Shown: piece by piece, positions 9,394 to 18,159 of the stretch | Position numbering within the stretch: position 1 is the stretch's first letter | How the letters are laid out: each line of letters opens with the position of its first letter | Source of the DNA: Campylobacter showae CSUNSWCD | GTDB lineage: Bacteria; Campylobacterota; Campylobacteria; Campylobacterales; Campylobacteraceae | Length of the DNA stretch: 64,000 bases | Reading direction: 5' to 3' | Assembly (NCBI RefSeq): GCF_000313615.1 | Contig: NZ_AMZQ01000012.1 | Span: 1 to 64,000, forward strand | Translations under genes and position numbers: made by a program | The notes under the pieces: model-generated | Told to the model about the DNA's origin: nothing | Database searches by the model: none | Seen by the model: the letters and a program-made list of their open reading frames with translations, nothing else

Positions 9394-9661
9394 TTCTCTC
9401 CCTTAAATTTAAGATGTAAAAGGATTATATAAGAAAAGTATGATGAAAGTATGATTTTATGAAGTTAAGATTTTATATTTGCACGGCTTATGCCGTAAAT
9501 TTGCGAGCAAAATTTGCAAATTGGGCGGTGAAAGCTTACGAAAAAATACTAATTCCGATTTTAAATTTTAAAAGCGAATTCGGTGATGTCATTGAAAGCA
9601 AATTTTAAAGCGGTAGCCCGCAAAATGCCGAAATTTAGGACGATTCGCGGGCCAAAAAATC

Positions 9662-10588
9662 CTACTGCGCGCTATAGCTTGAGAGCATATCAAAAGTAGG
9701 CACAAAAAAGAGCGCTCCGGTCATCGCCGTACTAAAATCAAGCAGCCTATCGGAGTTGCCGCGCGGTTCGCCGATAAACATCTTTTTTAGCATAGCTTCA
9801 ACCGTCGAAAATGTGCTAGCATACGCGATAAAGTACGTTCCCGTCACGCTTCCCTCGACAAAAGGCATATTTCCTCGCACGACTTTTTTATCGTCGCCCA
9901 CGTTTGCCGCGGCAGAGTGCGAGTTGCTTGGCTTTTCATCCTCGCTCATCTCGATATCGTAAGCTTTTGAGCGACCGATCACCTTTTCTTGCTCGCTCAC
10001 GCTAGTCGCGTTCCACTCTCTCATTTTATGTTTATATTTTTGTACAAATACGTAGCTACCGCCCTTAAATTTCGCGTCCTCATCGCCGACTTTAGCAAAA
10101 TAATCTCGGTCTTCGCCGTTTGGATTTTCAGTACCGTCTACAAAGCCGATGATCGCTCTGCCGTCGTGGTATTTAAAGCCTTGAGTTTCATCAGCAAGCT
10201 TGGCAAATTTAAAAAGCTCGGCCTTTATATTTTGCGCCATATCAAAACAGTCCGCCGCGTCTAACGCCCTAATATGCACGTGGATATCGCCCGCAGTGCT
10301 CACGGCTTCGTGTTTATCGCCTTTGATGGCTTTAAAATTTACAAGTTCCTTTGGCAACGGTTTGGGTAAGTCCAACTTTAGCCACGCGTCGTGTCCGACG
10401 GCGATAACGCAGTTTACGTTCGCCTCTGCGCCAAACCTTACTTTTGCCGTCTTATTTAGATTTACCACCAAAGCGCAAAGCCTCTCAAAGCCCTTTTTAC
10501 AGGCGTTTTCGTCGCCGCTTAGCAACCAAGTTTGAAAGACGGTGTTATTGCCCGGCGTCTGCGTTACTTCTTGCGAATTTATTTGCAT
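9662..10588 (-). CDS. DyP-type haem peroxidase (YfeX/TyrA class)
   Basis: Dye-decolourising peroxidase, 308 aa, the usual length for the cytoplasmic YfeX-type group. The family motif GXXDG is present as GFVDGTENP (about residues 148-156); its aspartate takes part in peroxide cleavage. The proximal haem histidine is probably His224 in the SNSHSAAANVG stretch. There is no signal peptide, so it is likely cytosolic, unlike the Tat-exported EfeB type. Physiological substrate is unknown; members reduce peroxides with various organic donors and some act on porphyrins. It stands alone, with ribosome site AAGGAGAG and AT-rich flanks. Confidence 0.88.
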   Translation of the reverse strand: MQINSQEVTQTPGNNTVFQTWLLSGDENACKKGFERLCALVVNLNKTAKVRFGAEANVNCVIAVGHDAWLKLDLPKPLPKELVNFKAIKGDKHEAVSTAGDIHVHIRALDAADCFDMAQNIKAELFKFAKLADETQGFKYHDGRAIIGFVDGTENPNGEDRDYFAKVGDEDAKFKGGSYVFVQKYKHKMREWNATSVSEQEKVIGRSKAYDIEMSEDEKPSNSHSAAANVGDDKKVVRGNMPFVEGSVTGTYFIAYASTFSTVEAMLKKMFIGEPRGNSDRLLDFSTAMTGALFFVPTFDMLSSYSAQ

Positions 10589-10866
10589 TTTCTCTCCTTA
10601 AATTAATATTTTAAAATTGATTTATAAGATTTTACGACTTAAATTCTAATATTTTATAAATATAAGCTTAAATAAGCAAGAAAATTGACTTATTTGCAAA
10701 TTAAAAAACGATATATTTCGGTAAATTTTAGTGACTGGGATTAAATTCAATTTAATATTAAATTACTAGTTAAGGATAAATTTTAGAGCGGTAAATTTGA
10801 CATTTTGGTAGCAGGATACAAAATCATTAAACTTCGTAAATAAATTTACATTCTGGTTTGTGCCTC

Positions 10867-11595
10867 TCAAACATAGCCGACCTGGCTCACCGTGCGCTGA
10901 TTTTGCTCGCCCAAGATAAGCGCATATCCGCTACCTTGCGCATTTTGGATGAGCTCTGGGTAGAGTTTTTTGCGTAGTTTATACACAAAGCTTCGTATTG
11001 CGTCGGCGGTGCAGCTACCCTCCTGCCAAACGCACGCCTCGATCATCTCAAAGCTCACGACGCGCCCTTGATTTTTTAGAAAAAGATGGAGTAAATTTTG
11101 CTCTTTTTTCGTTAGCGCCACAGGCTCACCGTCCTTTGTTAGCTGCCTGCTAAAGGCGTTAAATTTAAAGCCGTTTTTTAGATCGACCTCCGCAAAATCG
11201 TTTTTAAATTTGTTCGCCGCAAAGCTCATTTCCATGATGAGTTCGCGCTTTTCAAAGGGCTTTTTTAGTACCCCAAAGCTACCTAGCTCTATCGAGCTAA
11301 GCACGTTTTCGTCGCTATCATATGCGGTGAGAAAAATAATGGGCACGTCCTTATCCAGCCCCCTGATGCGAGCCGCCATCTCAAGCCCGTTCATGTGCGG
11401 CATGTTGATATCAGAAAGCACCAAATTTACGCCCTTTGCCTCAAAAACCTCCAGCGCTTCTTTGGCGTTTGCACAGGCGTAAACCTCGCTCACGTAGTTT
11501 TCGACCGACATTTTGATGCTTTCGCGCAGGCTCTCGTCATCCTCGACGATGAGCAAATTTACGCCGTTTAAGATATTTTTTATTTTGCTATACAC
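10867..11595 (-). CDS. OmpR-type response regulator
   Basis: 242 aa: receiver domain (about 10-125) with acidic pocket LIVEDDES (Asp19, Asp20), phospho-acceptor Asp62 in SDINMPHMNG and the conserved Lys in LKKPFEKRE; then a winged-helix DNA-binding domain (about 140-230, ending SFVYKLRKKL...GSGYALI). It starts with GTG, with GAGG 6 bases upstream. It follows the histidine kinase gene after 65 bases and is surely its partner. Targets cannot be deduced; neighbouring genes concern riboflavin synthesis, a DyP peroxidase and N/S-oxide respiration. Confidence 0.9.
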   Translation of the reverse strand: MYSKIKNILNGVNLLIVEDDESLRESIKMSVENYVSEVYACANAKEALEVFEAKGVNLVLSDINMPHMNGLEMAARIRGLDKDVPIIFLTAYDSDENVLSSIELGSFGVLKKPFEKRELIMEMSFAANKFKNDFAEVDLKNGFKFNAFSRQLTKDGEPVALTKKEQNLLHLFLKNQGRVVSFEMIEACVWQEGSCTADAIRSFVYKLRKKLYPELIQNAQGSGYALILGEQNQRTVSQVGYV

Positions 11596-11660
11596 GCTAG
11601 CCTCGTTTCTTGCTTGTGATTCTTAATTTATAAAACTAATTTTCCAATTTACAGCCACGT

Positions 11661-12761
11661 CTAAATTTCGCCCAAAAATAGCGTAAATTTAGTCGGATTT
11701 GCCGCATTTTCAAGCTCCAGCGACCCGCCTAGTTTTTTTACGGCAAGCTCCCTAGCTACGTTTAGCCCCGTGCCGGTGCCCGTATTTTTCGTCGTAAAAA
11801 ATAGCTCGAAAATTTTATCGCTATCTGCTTTTACCCCGCCGCCGTTATCGCTCACGCTCACGCAAAATAGCCCGCCCACCTTTTTTAGTTCGATCAAAAT
11901 TTGCGGCGTTTCGCATCCGCTATCAACCAGCGCGTCCTTGGCGTTTGAGAGCAAGGATAGCAGGATCTGCCTCACGTAGCTAGCGACGCTTTTAAGCTCG
12001 CATTTGCCGCTCTCGTGAGCAAATTTTAGCTCGATGCCGTGAGAGTTTAGCTCTGGCCTAACTATCAAAATAAGCTCGTTTATGATATTAACGAGATCAA
12101 ATTTCTCCGCTCCCTCGCCGCTTGAATAAAAATTTCTAAACGCCTTTATCGTTTCGTCCATGAGCCTTAGGCTCTTTTTGCAGGCTGCGATTTGAGCGGG
12201 TATGCGCTCAAATTCGCCCTCGTTCGCGCACTCCTCGATGTTATCTAGATACAGCCCCAGCGCGCTTAGAGGCTGGCGCTGCTGATGCGAGATGGAGTTT
12301 ATCATCTCGCCAACCAGCGCGGTTTTAGCGTGAACCAGAACCGAGCGCCTTTGCTCAAGCTCCTTTTTTTCGAGCTCTTTTTCGTGCGTGACGTCGGTGA
12401 CCGCGAGGATAAATCCGTCAAATTTCACCCCGCCCTCAAGCACGTTCGAGACATTTAGTCTGAAGCTTTTTTCGTCCTTTTTTACTATAAAATCGCTCGA
12501 GTTTAGCGGGCTATTTTTGAGATTTTCAAAGCTTTTTAGCTCGCCAAGCCCCTGCGCCGCGGCTATTAGCTCATCAAATTTAGCTCCGTAAAAAATTTTT
12601 GGCGCCAGAGCGAAAATATGCTCAAATTTTTTATTTATAAATTTTATGGTGCCATTTTTATCCGCGTACAAAAGCCCCAAATTTAGCGTCTTGGCAAAGG
12701 CTCGCGCTACCTCGCTAGGCCCGTTTGCGTTACTCTTTGTAGCCCGCGATGTCAAGCCCAA
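11661..12761 (-). CDS. Soluble PAS-domain sensor histidine kinase
   Basis: Up to 366 aa. It has no transmembrane segment, so it should sense a cytoplasmic signal. In order: PAS-like domain (about 22-125), a coiled linker, HisKA-type H-box SISHQQRQPLSA with His159, N-box LLSNAKDAL, G1 VSDNGGG and G2 GTGTGLNVARELA. There is no ATG near the N-terminus; the start given is TTG 12761, with a second TTG at 12755 an alternative. Both lie inside the end of ribBA (32-base out-of-frame overlap), with AAAGGG nearby as ribosome site. It forms an operon with ribBA upstream and the response regulator downstream. Confidence 0.85.
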   Translation of the reverse strand: MGLTSRATKSNANGPSEVARAFAKTLNLGLLYADKNGTIKFINKKFEHIFALAPKIFYGAKFDELIAAAQGLGELKSFENLKNSPLNSSDFIVKKDEKSFRLNVSNVLEGGVKFDGFILAVTDVTHEKELEKKELEQRRSVLVHAKTALVGEMINSISHQQRQPLSALGLYLDNIEECANEGEFERIPAQIAACKKSLRLMDETIKAFRNFYSSGEGAEKFDLVNIINELILIVRPELNSHGIELKFAHESGKCELKSVASYVRQILLSLLSNAKDALVDSGCETPQILIELKKVGGLFCVSVSDNGGGVKADSDKIFELFFTTKNTGTGTGLNVARELAVKKLGGSLELENAANPTKFTLFLGEI

Positions 12762-13740
12762 AGCCCTTTAATGCAACAAAATCTTTGTTTTTATTCGCGC
12801 TTAAAAGCTCGATACGGCTGACGCCTAGTTTGTGTAAAATTTGCGCGCCGATACCGTAATCCTTGACCTGTCCGCCGCACTTCTCCTCGCCTTGTAAAAA
12901 TACCGCGACGCCGCCGTTTTTAGCTAGATACTCGAGCGAGCCGCGCAAGTCGTCGAATTTACCCGAGCAAAGCAGCTCGACGTCGCTTGAAATTTGATGA
13001 AATTTGACCGCGGTTTTTTCTTTTATCTCGCCAAAAACAAAAGCATAGTGGCGCTCGCCCCTGTGATCCAGGATCTCGCATTTTAGCGCGTCAAAACCCG
13101 CTATCTTGGCCTCACTTTTTTCTTTTATCTCGATTAGGCTTTCGTGTTTTAGGCGGTACTGCACGAGCTCGGAGACCGAGACCATATTTAGTCCAAATTT
13201 CTCGCAAAACGCCTCTAGATCGGGTCTGCGAGCCATATTTCCGTCCTCTTTTACGATCTCGCAGATGACGGCTGCTTGCGTTAGACCTGCAAGCTTGCAT
13301 AGATCGACCGAGCCTTCGGTGTGCCCGGTGCGGCTTAGCACGCCGCCTTTTTTAGCGATGAGCGGGAAAATATGTCCCGGGCGCACGAAGTCCTCAGGCT
13401 TTGACATAGGGTCAGCCGCTAGGCGGATCGTGACGTCGCGCTCGTATGCGCTCACGCCCGTAGTCGTGTTTTTGGCGTCTATGGTGACTGTAAACGCCGT
13501 CTCGTGGCAAGATGTGTTTTTATCCACCATCAAATTTAGATCAAGACGACGCGCGATCTCCTCGTTTAGCGCGAGACACAGCACGCCTTTTGCGTGAGTG
13601 ATGGCGAAATTTACCTTTTGCGTGTCGCTAAACGTCGCCGCAAATACCAGATCGCCCTCGTTTTCGCGGTCTTCATCGTCGACCATGACGACCATTTTGC
13701 CGTTTTTGATGTCGTTTATGGCCTGCTCTACTCTATCCAT
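12730..13740 (-). CDS. ribBA: DHBP synthase with degenerate GTP cyclohydrolase II domain
   Basis: 336 aa. The N-terminal domain (1-200) is 3,4-dihydroxy-2-butanone-4-phosphate synthase, which makes the four-carbon unit of riboflavin from ribulose 5-phosphate; it has the acidic DDEDRENEGD loop (21-30) and RTGHTEGSVDL. The C-terminal third resembles GTP cyclohydrolase II (YGIGAQIL is recognisable), but the zinc-binding and catalytic region (G-D-x(4)-R-C-D-C-G) is replaced by LLCSGKFDDLRGSLEYL, so that activity is probably lost, as in related epsilonproteobacterial RibBA hybrids. A separate RibA would then be needed elsewhere. ATG with AAGGAA upstream; TGTATAAT promoter at 13770-13775. Confidence 0.9.
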   Translation of the reverse strand: MDRVEQAINDIKNGKMVVMVDDEDRENEGDLVFAATFSDTQKVNFAITHAKGVLCLALNEEIARRLDLNLMVDKNTSCHETAFTVTIDAKNTTTGVSAYERDVTIRLAADPMSKPEDFVRPGHIFPLIAKKGGVLSRTGHTEGSVDLCKLAGLTQAAVICEIVKEDGNMARRPDLEAFCEKFGLNMVSVSELVQYRLKHESLIEIKEKSEAKIAGFDALKCEILDHRGERHYAFVFGEIKEKTAVKFHQISSDVELLCSGKFDDLRGSLEYLAKNGGVAVFLQGEEKCGGQVKDYGIGAQILHKLGVSRIELLSANKNKDFVALKGFGLDIAGYKE

Positions 13741-13769
13741 TGTTATTCCTTGTTTAAAAATTTGGAATA

Positions 13770-13775
13770 ATTATA
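13770..13775 (-). promoter_or_regulatory. Extended -10 promoter of the ribBA operon
   Basis: TGTATAAT on the minus strand, about 30 bases before the ribBA ATG. I see no FMN-riboswitch-like conserved boxes in the short leader. Confidence 0.55.
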
Positions 13776-14425
13776 CATTTTTAGCTTTGAATTTAGGCTT
13801 TTGCGCGGGCTTGGCTTGAGATTTTACGGACTTTTAGACGTAGCCAAACGCGGCACGAACGGACTTTGGTTAAATTTAAACGAAGCAGCCAGGCTTGTAA
13901 GTTTTTGTTTAATTTTTACGGATTTATCAAATTTGACCGATTTTGGGCATAACCCGCACCTTGAAAATGCTAAAGGTTAAATTTGGCGATGTAGTAATAT
14001 GAACGAGGCAAATTTACAAGAATCGTTATTTTGGTTAAATTTGCCAAATCTTAAAATGGTGCGCGATACGATTTGGGTTGTTTTTCATCGCGGCAACCAA
14101 ATTTGATCAAACTTGCCGCTGATTGGAACTGTTTTGGAGCAAATTTGCCGACATCAAAAGCATAAACGCTCGCCTAGCGTTACGCGAGGGGTAAATCTTT
14201 TTAACGACCATATCCGCGCTCTTGCTCAAACGGTTTTATCGCACGCGCACTACGATCGGCAACTTCAGCTCTTATACCTTACTAATATCTATTTTTCAAA
14301 CGACTGCAAATGCTTTAAATAGTTGGTTTTTTGATTTAATAAATTTTGTACCGGCCAAATTTAACAGACGTATCTGCATGCAAATTTATGACAAAAAAGA
14401 TAGCGTTTACAAAATTTGACGATTT
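13776..14425. other. Gene-free stretch
   Basis: About 650 bases between the ribBA promoter and the end of the membrane nuclease-fold gene. It is rich in AAATTT words and contains a few frames of 60-70 codons without ribosome sites or recognisable proteins. I see no RNA gene or repeat in it. Confidence 0.5.
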
Positions 14426-14869
14426 TTACGGCTTTGGCCTGATTTGGTATTTTGCGCCGAGTTTTGCAAATTCTTTGGCGAAAAATGCGTTTAGATCGCG
14501 CAGGCTATCGTCGTTCATTTGGATGAGTTTTAGGCGGTTTTTCTTGTAAATTTTGATTTTTTTACTTTTTCTTTTTAGATATTGCGGCGTCTCAAGTCCC
14601 CAAAATTCGATATAAATTTCGCTTTGCGTCAGGTAAAAATCACTAATAACGCGCTCTTTGGTCGGCACCTTTTTCTCGTAGATAAACTCTATGCCGCGGT
14701 AAAATAGCCAATTTGCCACGATGAGCTCGGCGCGGCTTTTTACCGTATCGCCACTATCGCTTTTATATCTAGTTTGCTTGATTTTTTGCTTTTTAAATAG
14801 CTTTAAAGCCAGCAAAATAATTACGATCAACAACAAAATGATTAAAATTTGAGATACGTCAAAGCTCAT
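14426..14869 (-). CDS. Membrane-anchored PD-(D/E)XK-like nuclease-fold protein
   Basis: 147 aa. One N-terminal membrane helix (about 7-24) is followed by a basic stretch and a compact domain with the order of a PD-(D/E)XK fold: Glu48 in VKSRAELI, Asp77 in ISDFYL, Glu88 in IYIEFWG, then a lysine-rich helix and strand (YKKNRLKLIQM). The (P/S)DFYL...IYIE(F/Y)WG pattern is known from the nuclease-like domains attached to some UvrD-type helicases and from small stand-alone proteins. The usual lysine after the second acid is replaced (EFW), so activity may depend on a later lysine or be lost. It follows the tRNA pair by 63 bases and may be read through from their promoter. Function unknown. Confidence 0.6.
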   Translation of the reverse strand: MSFDVSQILIILLLIVIILLALKLFKKQKIKQTRYKSDSGDTVKSRAELIVANWLFYRGIEFIYEKKVPTKERVISDFYLTQSEIYIEFWGLETPQYLKRKSKKIKIYKKNRLKLIQMNDDSLRDLNAFFAKEFAKLGAKYQIRPKP

Positions 14870-14931
14870 AAATAATTTTCTTCAATTCAAAATTTGATTT
14901 TTTGGAGTAAGTGAAGGATAAATTTTAGATT

Positions 14932-15006
<75 letters not shown>

Positions 15007-15018
15007 ATGAAATTTGAG

Positions 15019-15093
15019 TGGATGGGGTAAGAGGATTCGAACCTCTGGATGATTGGACCAAAACCAATTGCCTTACCGCTTGGCGATACCCCA
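15019..15093 (-). tRNA. tRNA-Gln (TTG)
   Basis: 75 bases with encoded CCA, a T1-A72 acceptor end (TGGGGTA with TACCCCA), anticodon loop TTTTGGT giving TTG, and T-loop TTCGAAT. It is the first gene of the two-tRNA unit. Confidence 0.95.
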
Positions 15094-15112
15094 GCCTGTA
15101 AAAAGAAAGGTA

Positions 15113-15141
15113 ATTATATATATTTTTACCTTATTTGTCAA
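15113..15141 (-). promoter_or_regulatory. Full-consensus sigma70 promoter of the tRNA pair
   Basis: TTGACA (15136-15141), 17 bases, then TATAAT (15113-15118), reading on the minus strand. The -10 lies 19 bases before the first base of tRNA-Gln. Both hexamers and the spacing are exact consensus. Confidence 0.9.
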
Positions 15142-15167
15142 GCTTTTTGGCAAATTTCGCCGTTTTT

Positions 15168-15857
15168 TCAAAGTTTTTCCATAAAAGCCGTGCTATATGA
15201 GCCGTTTAAGCGTCTATTTATATCGTCCTGCCAGCTAGCAGGCAGCGCTTCTAGCGCTCTAAATTTGGGCAACAAATCCAAATTTTCGCTCGGATTAAAA
15301 AACAGTTTATTTATCTGCATCACGCTTAGAGCATTTTCGCTTTTTTGCAGGATTTCCACCTCGCAGCCAGCCTTACACGAGCCGTTTTCTAGTACTTTAT
15401 AGTACCAGCCGGTTAGCCCCGTGGCAAAAATTTCTTTAGTCAAATTTGCATTTCCCCACCGCTTTGCGAGCTTAAAACACGGTTTTCGCGGTTGGGTTAC
15501 TTGCAGCACTAGCGAGCCGATTTTATGCACGTCGCCCACGTTTACGCTATTTTCATCTAGCCCGCTAATGGTCAAATTTTCGCCCATCGCACCCAGCGGC
15601 AAATTTTTAAGCCCCAAATAAGCTTCCCACGCGGGATAGTTTTCGAGTGAATTTGCAAACACGGCTTTATTTACGCCGCCGTGATGCTTCGTGTCGGCCA
15701 CCTCGTCACCCTCAAAGCCAAGCTCGCCCGCGTAAATTTCGCCCGTCTGCGCATTTTTAAATATCGCCGAGCGCCACGCCTTGCCTAGCTCGTCCGTAGC
15801 CGCCACGCTACCATACTGCCTTGCTTTACCTATCAAAAGCGCTTTTAGAAATGCCAT
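15168..15857 (-). CDS. MOSC-domain protein (YiiM-like)
   Basis: 229 aa from the ATG at 15857, chosen over an earlier in-frame start at 15875 because GAGGG lies 5 bases upstream and homologues begin near MAFLKALLIGK. MOSC domains bind molybdenum cofactor or transfer sulfur to it; YiiM-type proteins reduce N-hydroxylated compounds. Visible features are the KHHGGVNKAVFA motif (around 55-65), GENLTISGLDE, and the conserved cysteine in TQPRKPCFKLA, the putative cofactor ligand. Cytosolic. Substrate is unknown, but the presence of molybdoenzymes such as TorA makes such a role coherent. It slightly overlaps the 5' region of the preceding gene's end. Confidence 0.82.
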   Translation of the reverse strand: MAFLKALLIGKARQYGSVAATDELGKAWRSAIFKNAQTGEIYAGELGFEGDEVADTKHHGGVNKAVFANSLENYPAWEAYLGLKNLPLGAMGENLTISGLDENSVNVGDVHKIGSLVLQVTQPRKPCFKLAKRWGNANLTKEIFATGLTGWYYKVLENGSCKAGCEVEILQKSENALSVMQINKLFFNPSENLDLLPKFRALEALPASWQDDINRRLNGSYSTAFMEKL

Positions 15858-15864
15858 CTTGCCC

Positions 15865-16551
15865 TCACGCCACATTTTGCAGATTTAGCTGAACCTGCTC
15901 ACCCTCGTCGTTAAACTCAAACCTAACCGCTCTAGCCCCAAAACTCTTTGCGATCGCCTCGAGCGTGTCGCGCGCGGACTTGTGGATCTTGGACTGGAGC
16001 TGATTTATCAGGCGCACGGACATCTTTTCGACCTCGGCGCGGGCCTCCTCGATGAGCCTATTTTTATCCTCCTCGCTAAAGCTGCTACCGAAAAATCCGT
16101 TTAGCGAATCAGGCAACAAAAACGGGATAAATTTGCCGTTTTTCTCGTCGTAAAATTTCATATTTGCGATCGAAAATTTGTATTTGCAAGGCGGCATCTT
16201 GATGAGATACTCCTCGCTCGCGACATTTACGATCTCTAGGCGCGGACTCGTTAGGTCGTAGATGAAGTTTATCTCAAACTCAAATATCATCGAGAGTTTT
16301 TTCTCGCTCACCAGCCAGCGCAGATACTCCTTGCCAAAACTGCCAAATGCATGGTCGGTTTTGGTCACGATCTCTTTGCTATAGACCTGAAAAACGGATA
16401 ACTCGCCGATGGATTTTAGCTGCGATATCTCGGTGCTAATCTGCGTATTCGCGGGCTTTTGCGCGGTTTTTAAGGCTTTATTAAATCTAAAAATCGTAAA
16501 TACGCAAATCGCCAGCAAAATCGCTAAAATAAGGCTTGTAACATCTATCAT
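15865..16551 (-). CDS. DUF4230-type membrane-anchored protein
   Basis: 228 aa. One N-terminal membrane helix (about 5-24) is followed by a domain resembling DUF4230: an LKSIGELSVFQVYSKEIV opening, then a beta-rich region with KMPPCKYKFSI, and a C-terminal helix with RARDTLEAIAKSFGA-like content. Members are of unknown function and typically sit in the periplasm with an N-terminal anchor. The ATG has GAGGAG upstream. The gene ends next to the MOSC gene start, so the two are probably one unit; I cannot derive a joint role. Confidence 0.6.
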   Translation of the reverse strand: MIDVTSLILAILLAICVFTIFRFNKALKTAQKPANTQISTEISQLKSIGELSVFQVYSKEIVTKTDHAFGSFGKEYLRWLVSEKKLSMIFEFEINFIYDLTSPRLEIVNVASEEYLIKMPPCKYKFSIANMKFYDEKNGKFIPFLLPDSLNGFFGSSFSEEDKNRLIEEARAEVEKMSVRLINQLQSKIHKSARDTLEAIAKSFGARAVRFEFNDEGEQVQLNLQNVA

Positions 16552-16777
16552 TTTTGCTCCTCTAAAATGGGATTTTAGCGAAATTCGTTAAAATAATCGT
16601 TAAATTTGAGCCTTTGATTGTTTTATATCGGTATAAATTTTGGATTGTAAATTTAAATTTAGCGAGCTTTTAGAGTCGGTGCGGTTTGGCAAGACCCGCA
16701 CCTTTAAGATACGGGTTTAAATTTGGCTCAAATTTACTCTAAATTTAGCAAGCAAATTTGAGCTCAAATTTAACCGC

Positions 16778-17989
16778 CTAAAACACCTGAATAAATTTAA
16801 AATCATGCTCTCTGAGCACTTTTTTGATGAGTTCTTGATGGTCTTCACCCTTGGTTTCGAGCGTGATCGTGATATTAGCGTCGCCGTACTCCAGGCTAGT
16901 GGAGAAGCGGTCGTAGTCAATCTTTACTATGTTGGCATTTGCGATCTTTAGACTATCGGTTAGACTCATGAGCGCACCGGGTTTATCTATCAGCGTGATT
17001 TGCAGCGCCATTTTGCGGTGCGACTTTATGAGGCCTTTTTCGATGATGACGTTTAGCATCTGCACGTCGATATTTCCGCCGCTTAGCACGATGCCGATAC
17101 GCTCGCCGGCTTTAAATTTGACCTTGTTGTGCAGGATACTAGCTACGCCGACTGCGCCCGCGCCTTCGACTACGATCTTTTGCGTCTCAAGCAGGAACAA
17201 AATCGCATTTGCGATCTCCTCGTCGTCGACCTGCACAAACTCATCTACGCACTCTAGGATATTTGCCAGAGTCGTCTCGCTCGCGTCTCGAACCGCGATA
17301 CCGTCGGCGATCGTGCGCACGGCTTTTGAGTTTATGCTTTTTTTAGCGCCAAAGCTATTAAACATAGCAGGCGCGCCCTTTGCGCTCACGGCGACCACGC
17401 GGATGTCTGGATTTACCTGTTTTACACAGCTTGATATGCCGCTGATTAGCCCGCCGCCGCCAACCGGTACGATGATAGTTTCAAGCTCAGCCAGATCATC
17501 AAGCATCTCTAGCCCCACCGTGCCCTGCCCGGCCATCACGTACTCGTCGTCAAATGGATGGATAAAGCTCATGCCCTGCTGTTTAGCATACTCGACCGCA
17601 TAGGCGTAGGCTTCGTCGAAGTTATCGCCCTTTAGGATAACCTCGGCGCCTAGATCTTTTGTGCCTAGCACCTTTAAAAGCGGTGTGGACTCAGGCATCA
17701 CGATGGTGGCAGGCGTCTTAAACTCGCGCGCTGAAATAGCCACACCCTGAGCATGATTGCCCGCACTTGCGGCGACTACGCCTTTTTTACGCTCCTGCGC
17801 GCTTAAATTTGCGATTTTATTATACGCGCCGCGGATCTTGTACGCGCCGGTGCGCTGGAGGTTTTCTTCTTTTAGGTAGATGAGCGCGCCGCTTGCGAGG
17901 CTTAGTTTTGCGCTGTAGGCAAACGGCGTCTTGTACACAAAGCCGCTTATCGTGCGCTTGGCTTGGATTATTTTATTTAGAGAGATCAT
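16778..17989 (-). CDS. ilvA: Threonine ammonia-lyase
   Basis: PLP enzyme converting threonine to 2-oxobutanoate and ammonia, the first step of isoleucine synthesis or threonine breakdown. 403 aa. The catalytic lysine is Lys51 in RTGAYKIRGAYNK. The glycine-rich phosphate loop VPVGGGGLISG (about 176-186) and serine-type C-terminal loop SGGNID are present. A single C-terminal ACT domain (about 325-400) makes it the 400-aa regulated type rather than the 500-aa enzyme with two ACT-like domains. Single gene on the minus strand, with a 7-bp-stem hairpin of unclear role at 16678-16702 beyond its end. Confidence 0.92.
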   Translation of the reverse strand: MISLNKIIQAKRTISGFVYKTPFAYSAKLSLASGALIYLKEENLQRTGAYKIRGAYNKIANLSAQERKKGVVAASAGNHAQGVAISAREFKTPATIVMPESTPLLKVLGTKDLGAEVILKGDNFDEAYAYAVEYAKQQGMSFIHPFDDEYVMAGQGTVGLEMLDDLAELETIIVPVGGGGLISGISSCVKQVNPDIRVVAVSAKGAPAMFNSFGAKKSINSKAVRTIADGIAVRDASETTLANILECVDEFVQVDDEEIANAILFLLETQKIVVEGAGAVGVASILHNKVKFKAGERIGIVLSGGNIDVQMLNVIIEKGLIKSHRKMALQITLIDKPGALMSLTDSLKIANANIVKIDYDRFSTSLEYGDANITITLETKGEDHQELIKKVLREHDFKFIQVF

Positions 17990-18159
17990 TTTAGCCTTTC
18001 GTTTTTGTTTAAATTTTACTTTTCATCGCTTTTACTTGCGCGTTTATTTACCGTATTTTTGCTTACGTTTTCTTTATTTTTATTTATATTTTTGTTTTTG
18101 CTGTTATCTGCTACGTTTACGGCGCCGCCTCAAAATCGTGCTTCGCCGTCAAATTTGGC

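Noticed and set aside
13741-13800. FMN riboswitch ahead of ribBA
   Set aside because: The leader between the -10 and the ATG is about 30 bases, too short, and no conserved RFN boxes are seen.
16678-16702. 7-bp-stem hairpin as ilvA terminator
   Set aside because: The stem is perfect, but no T tract follows on the minus strand and it lies 76 bases past the stop.
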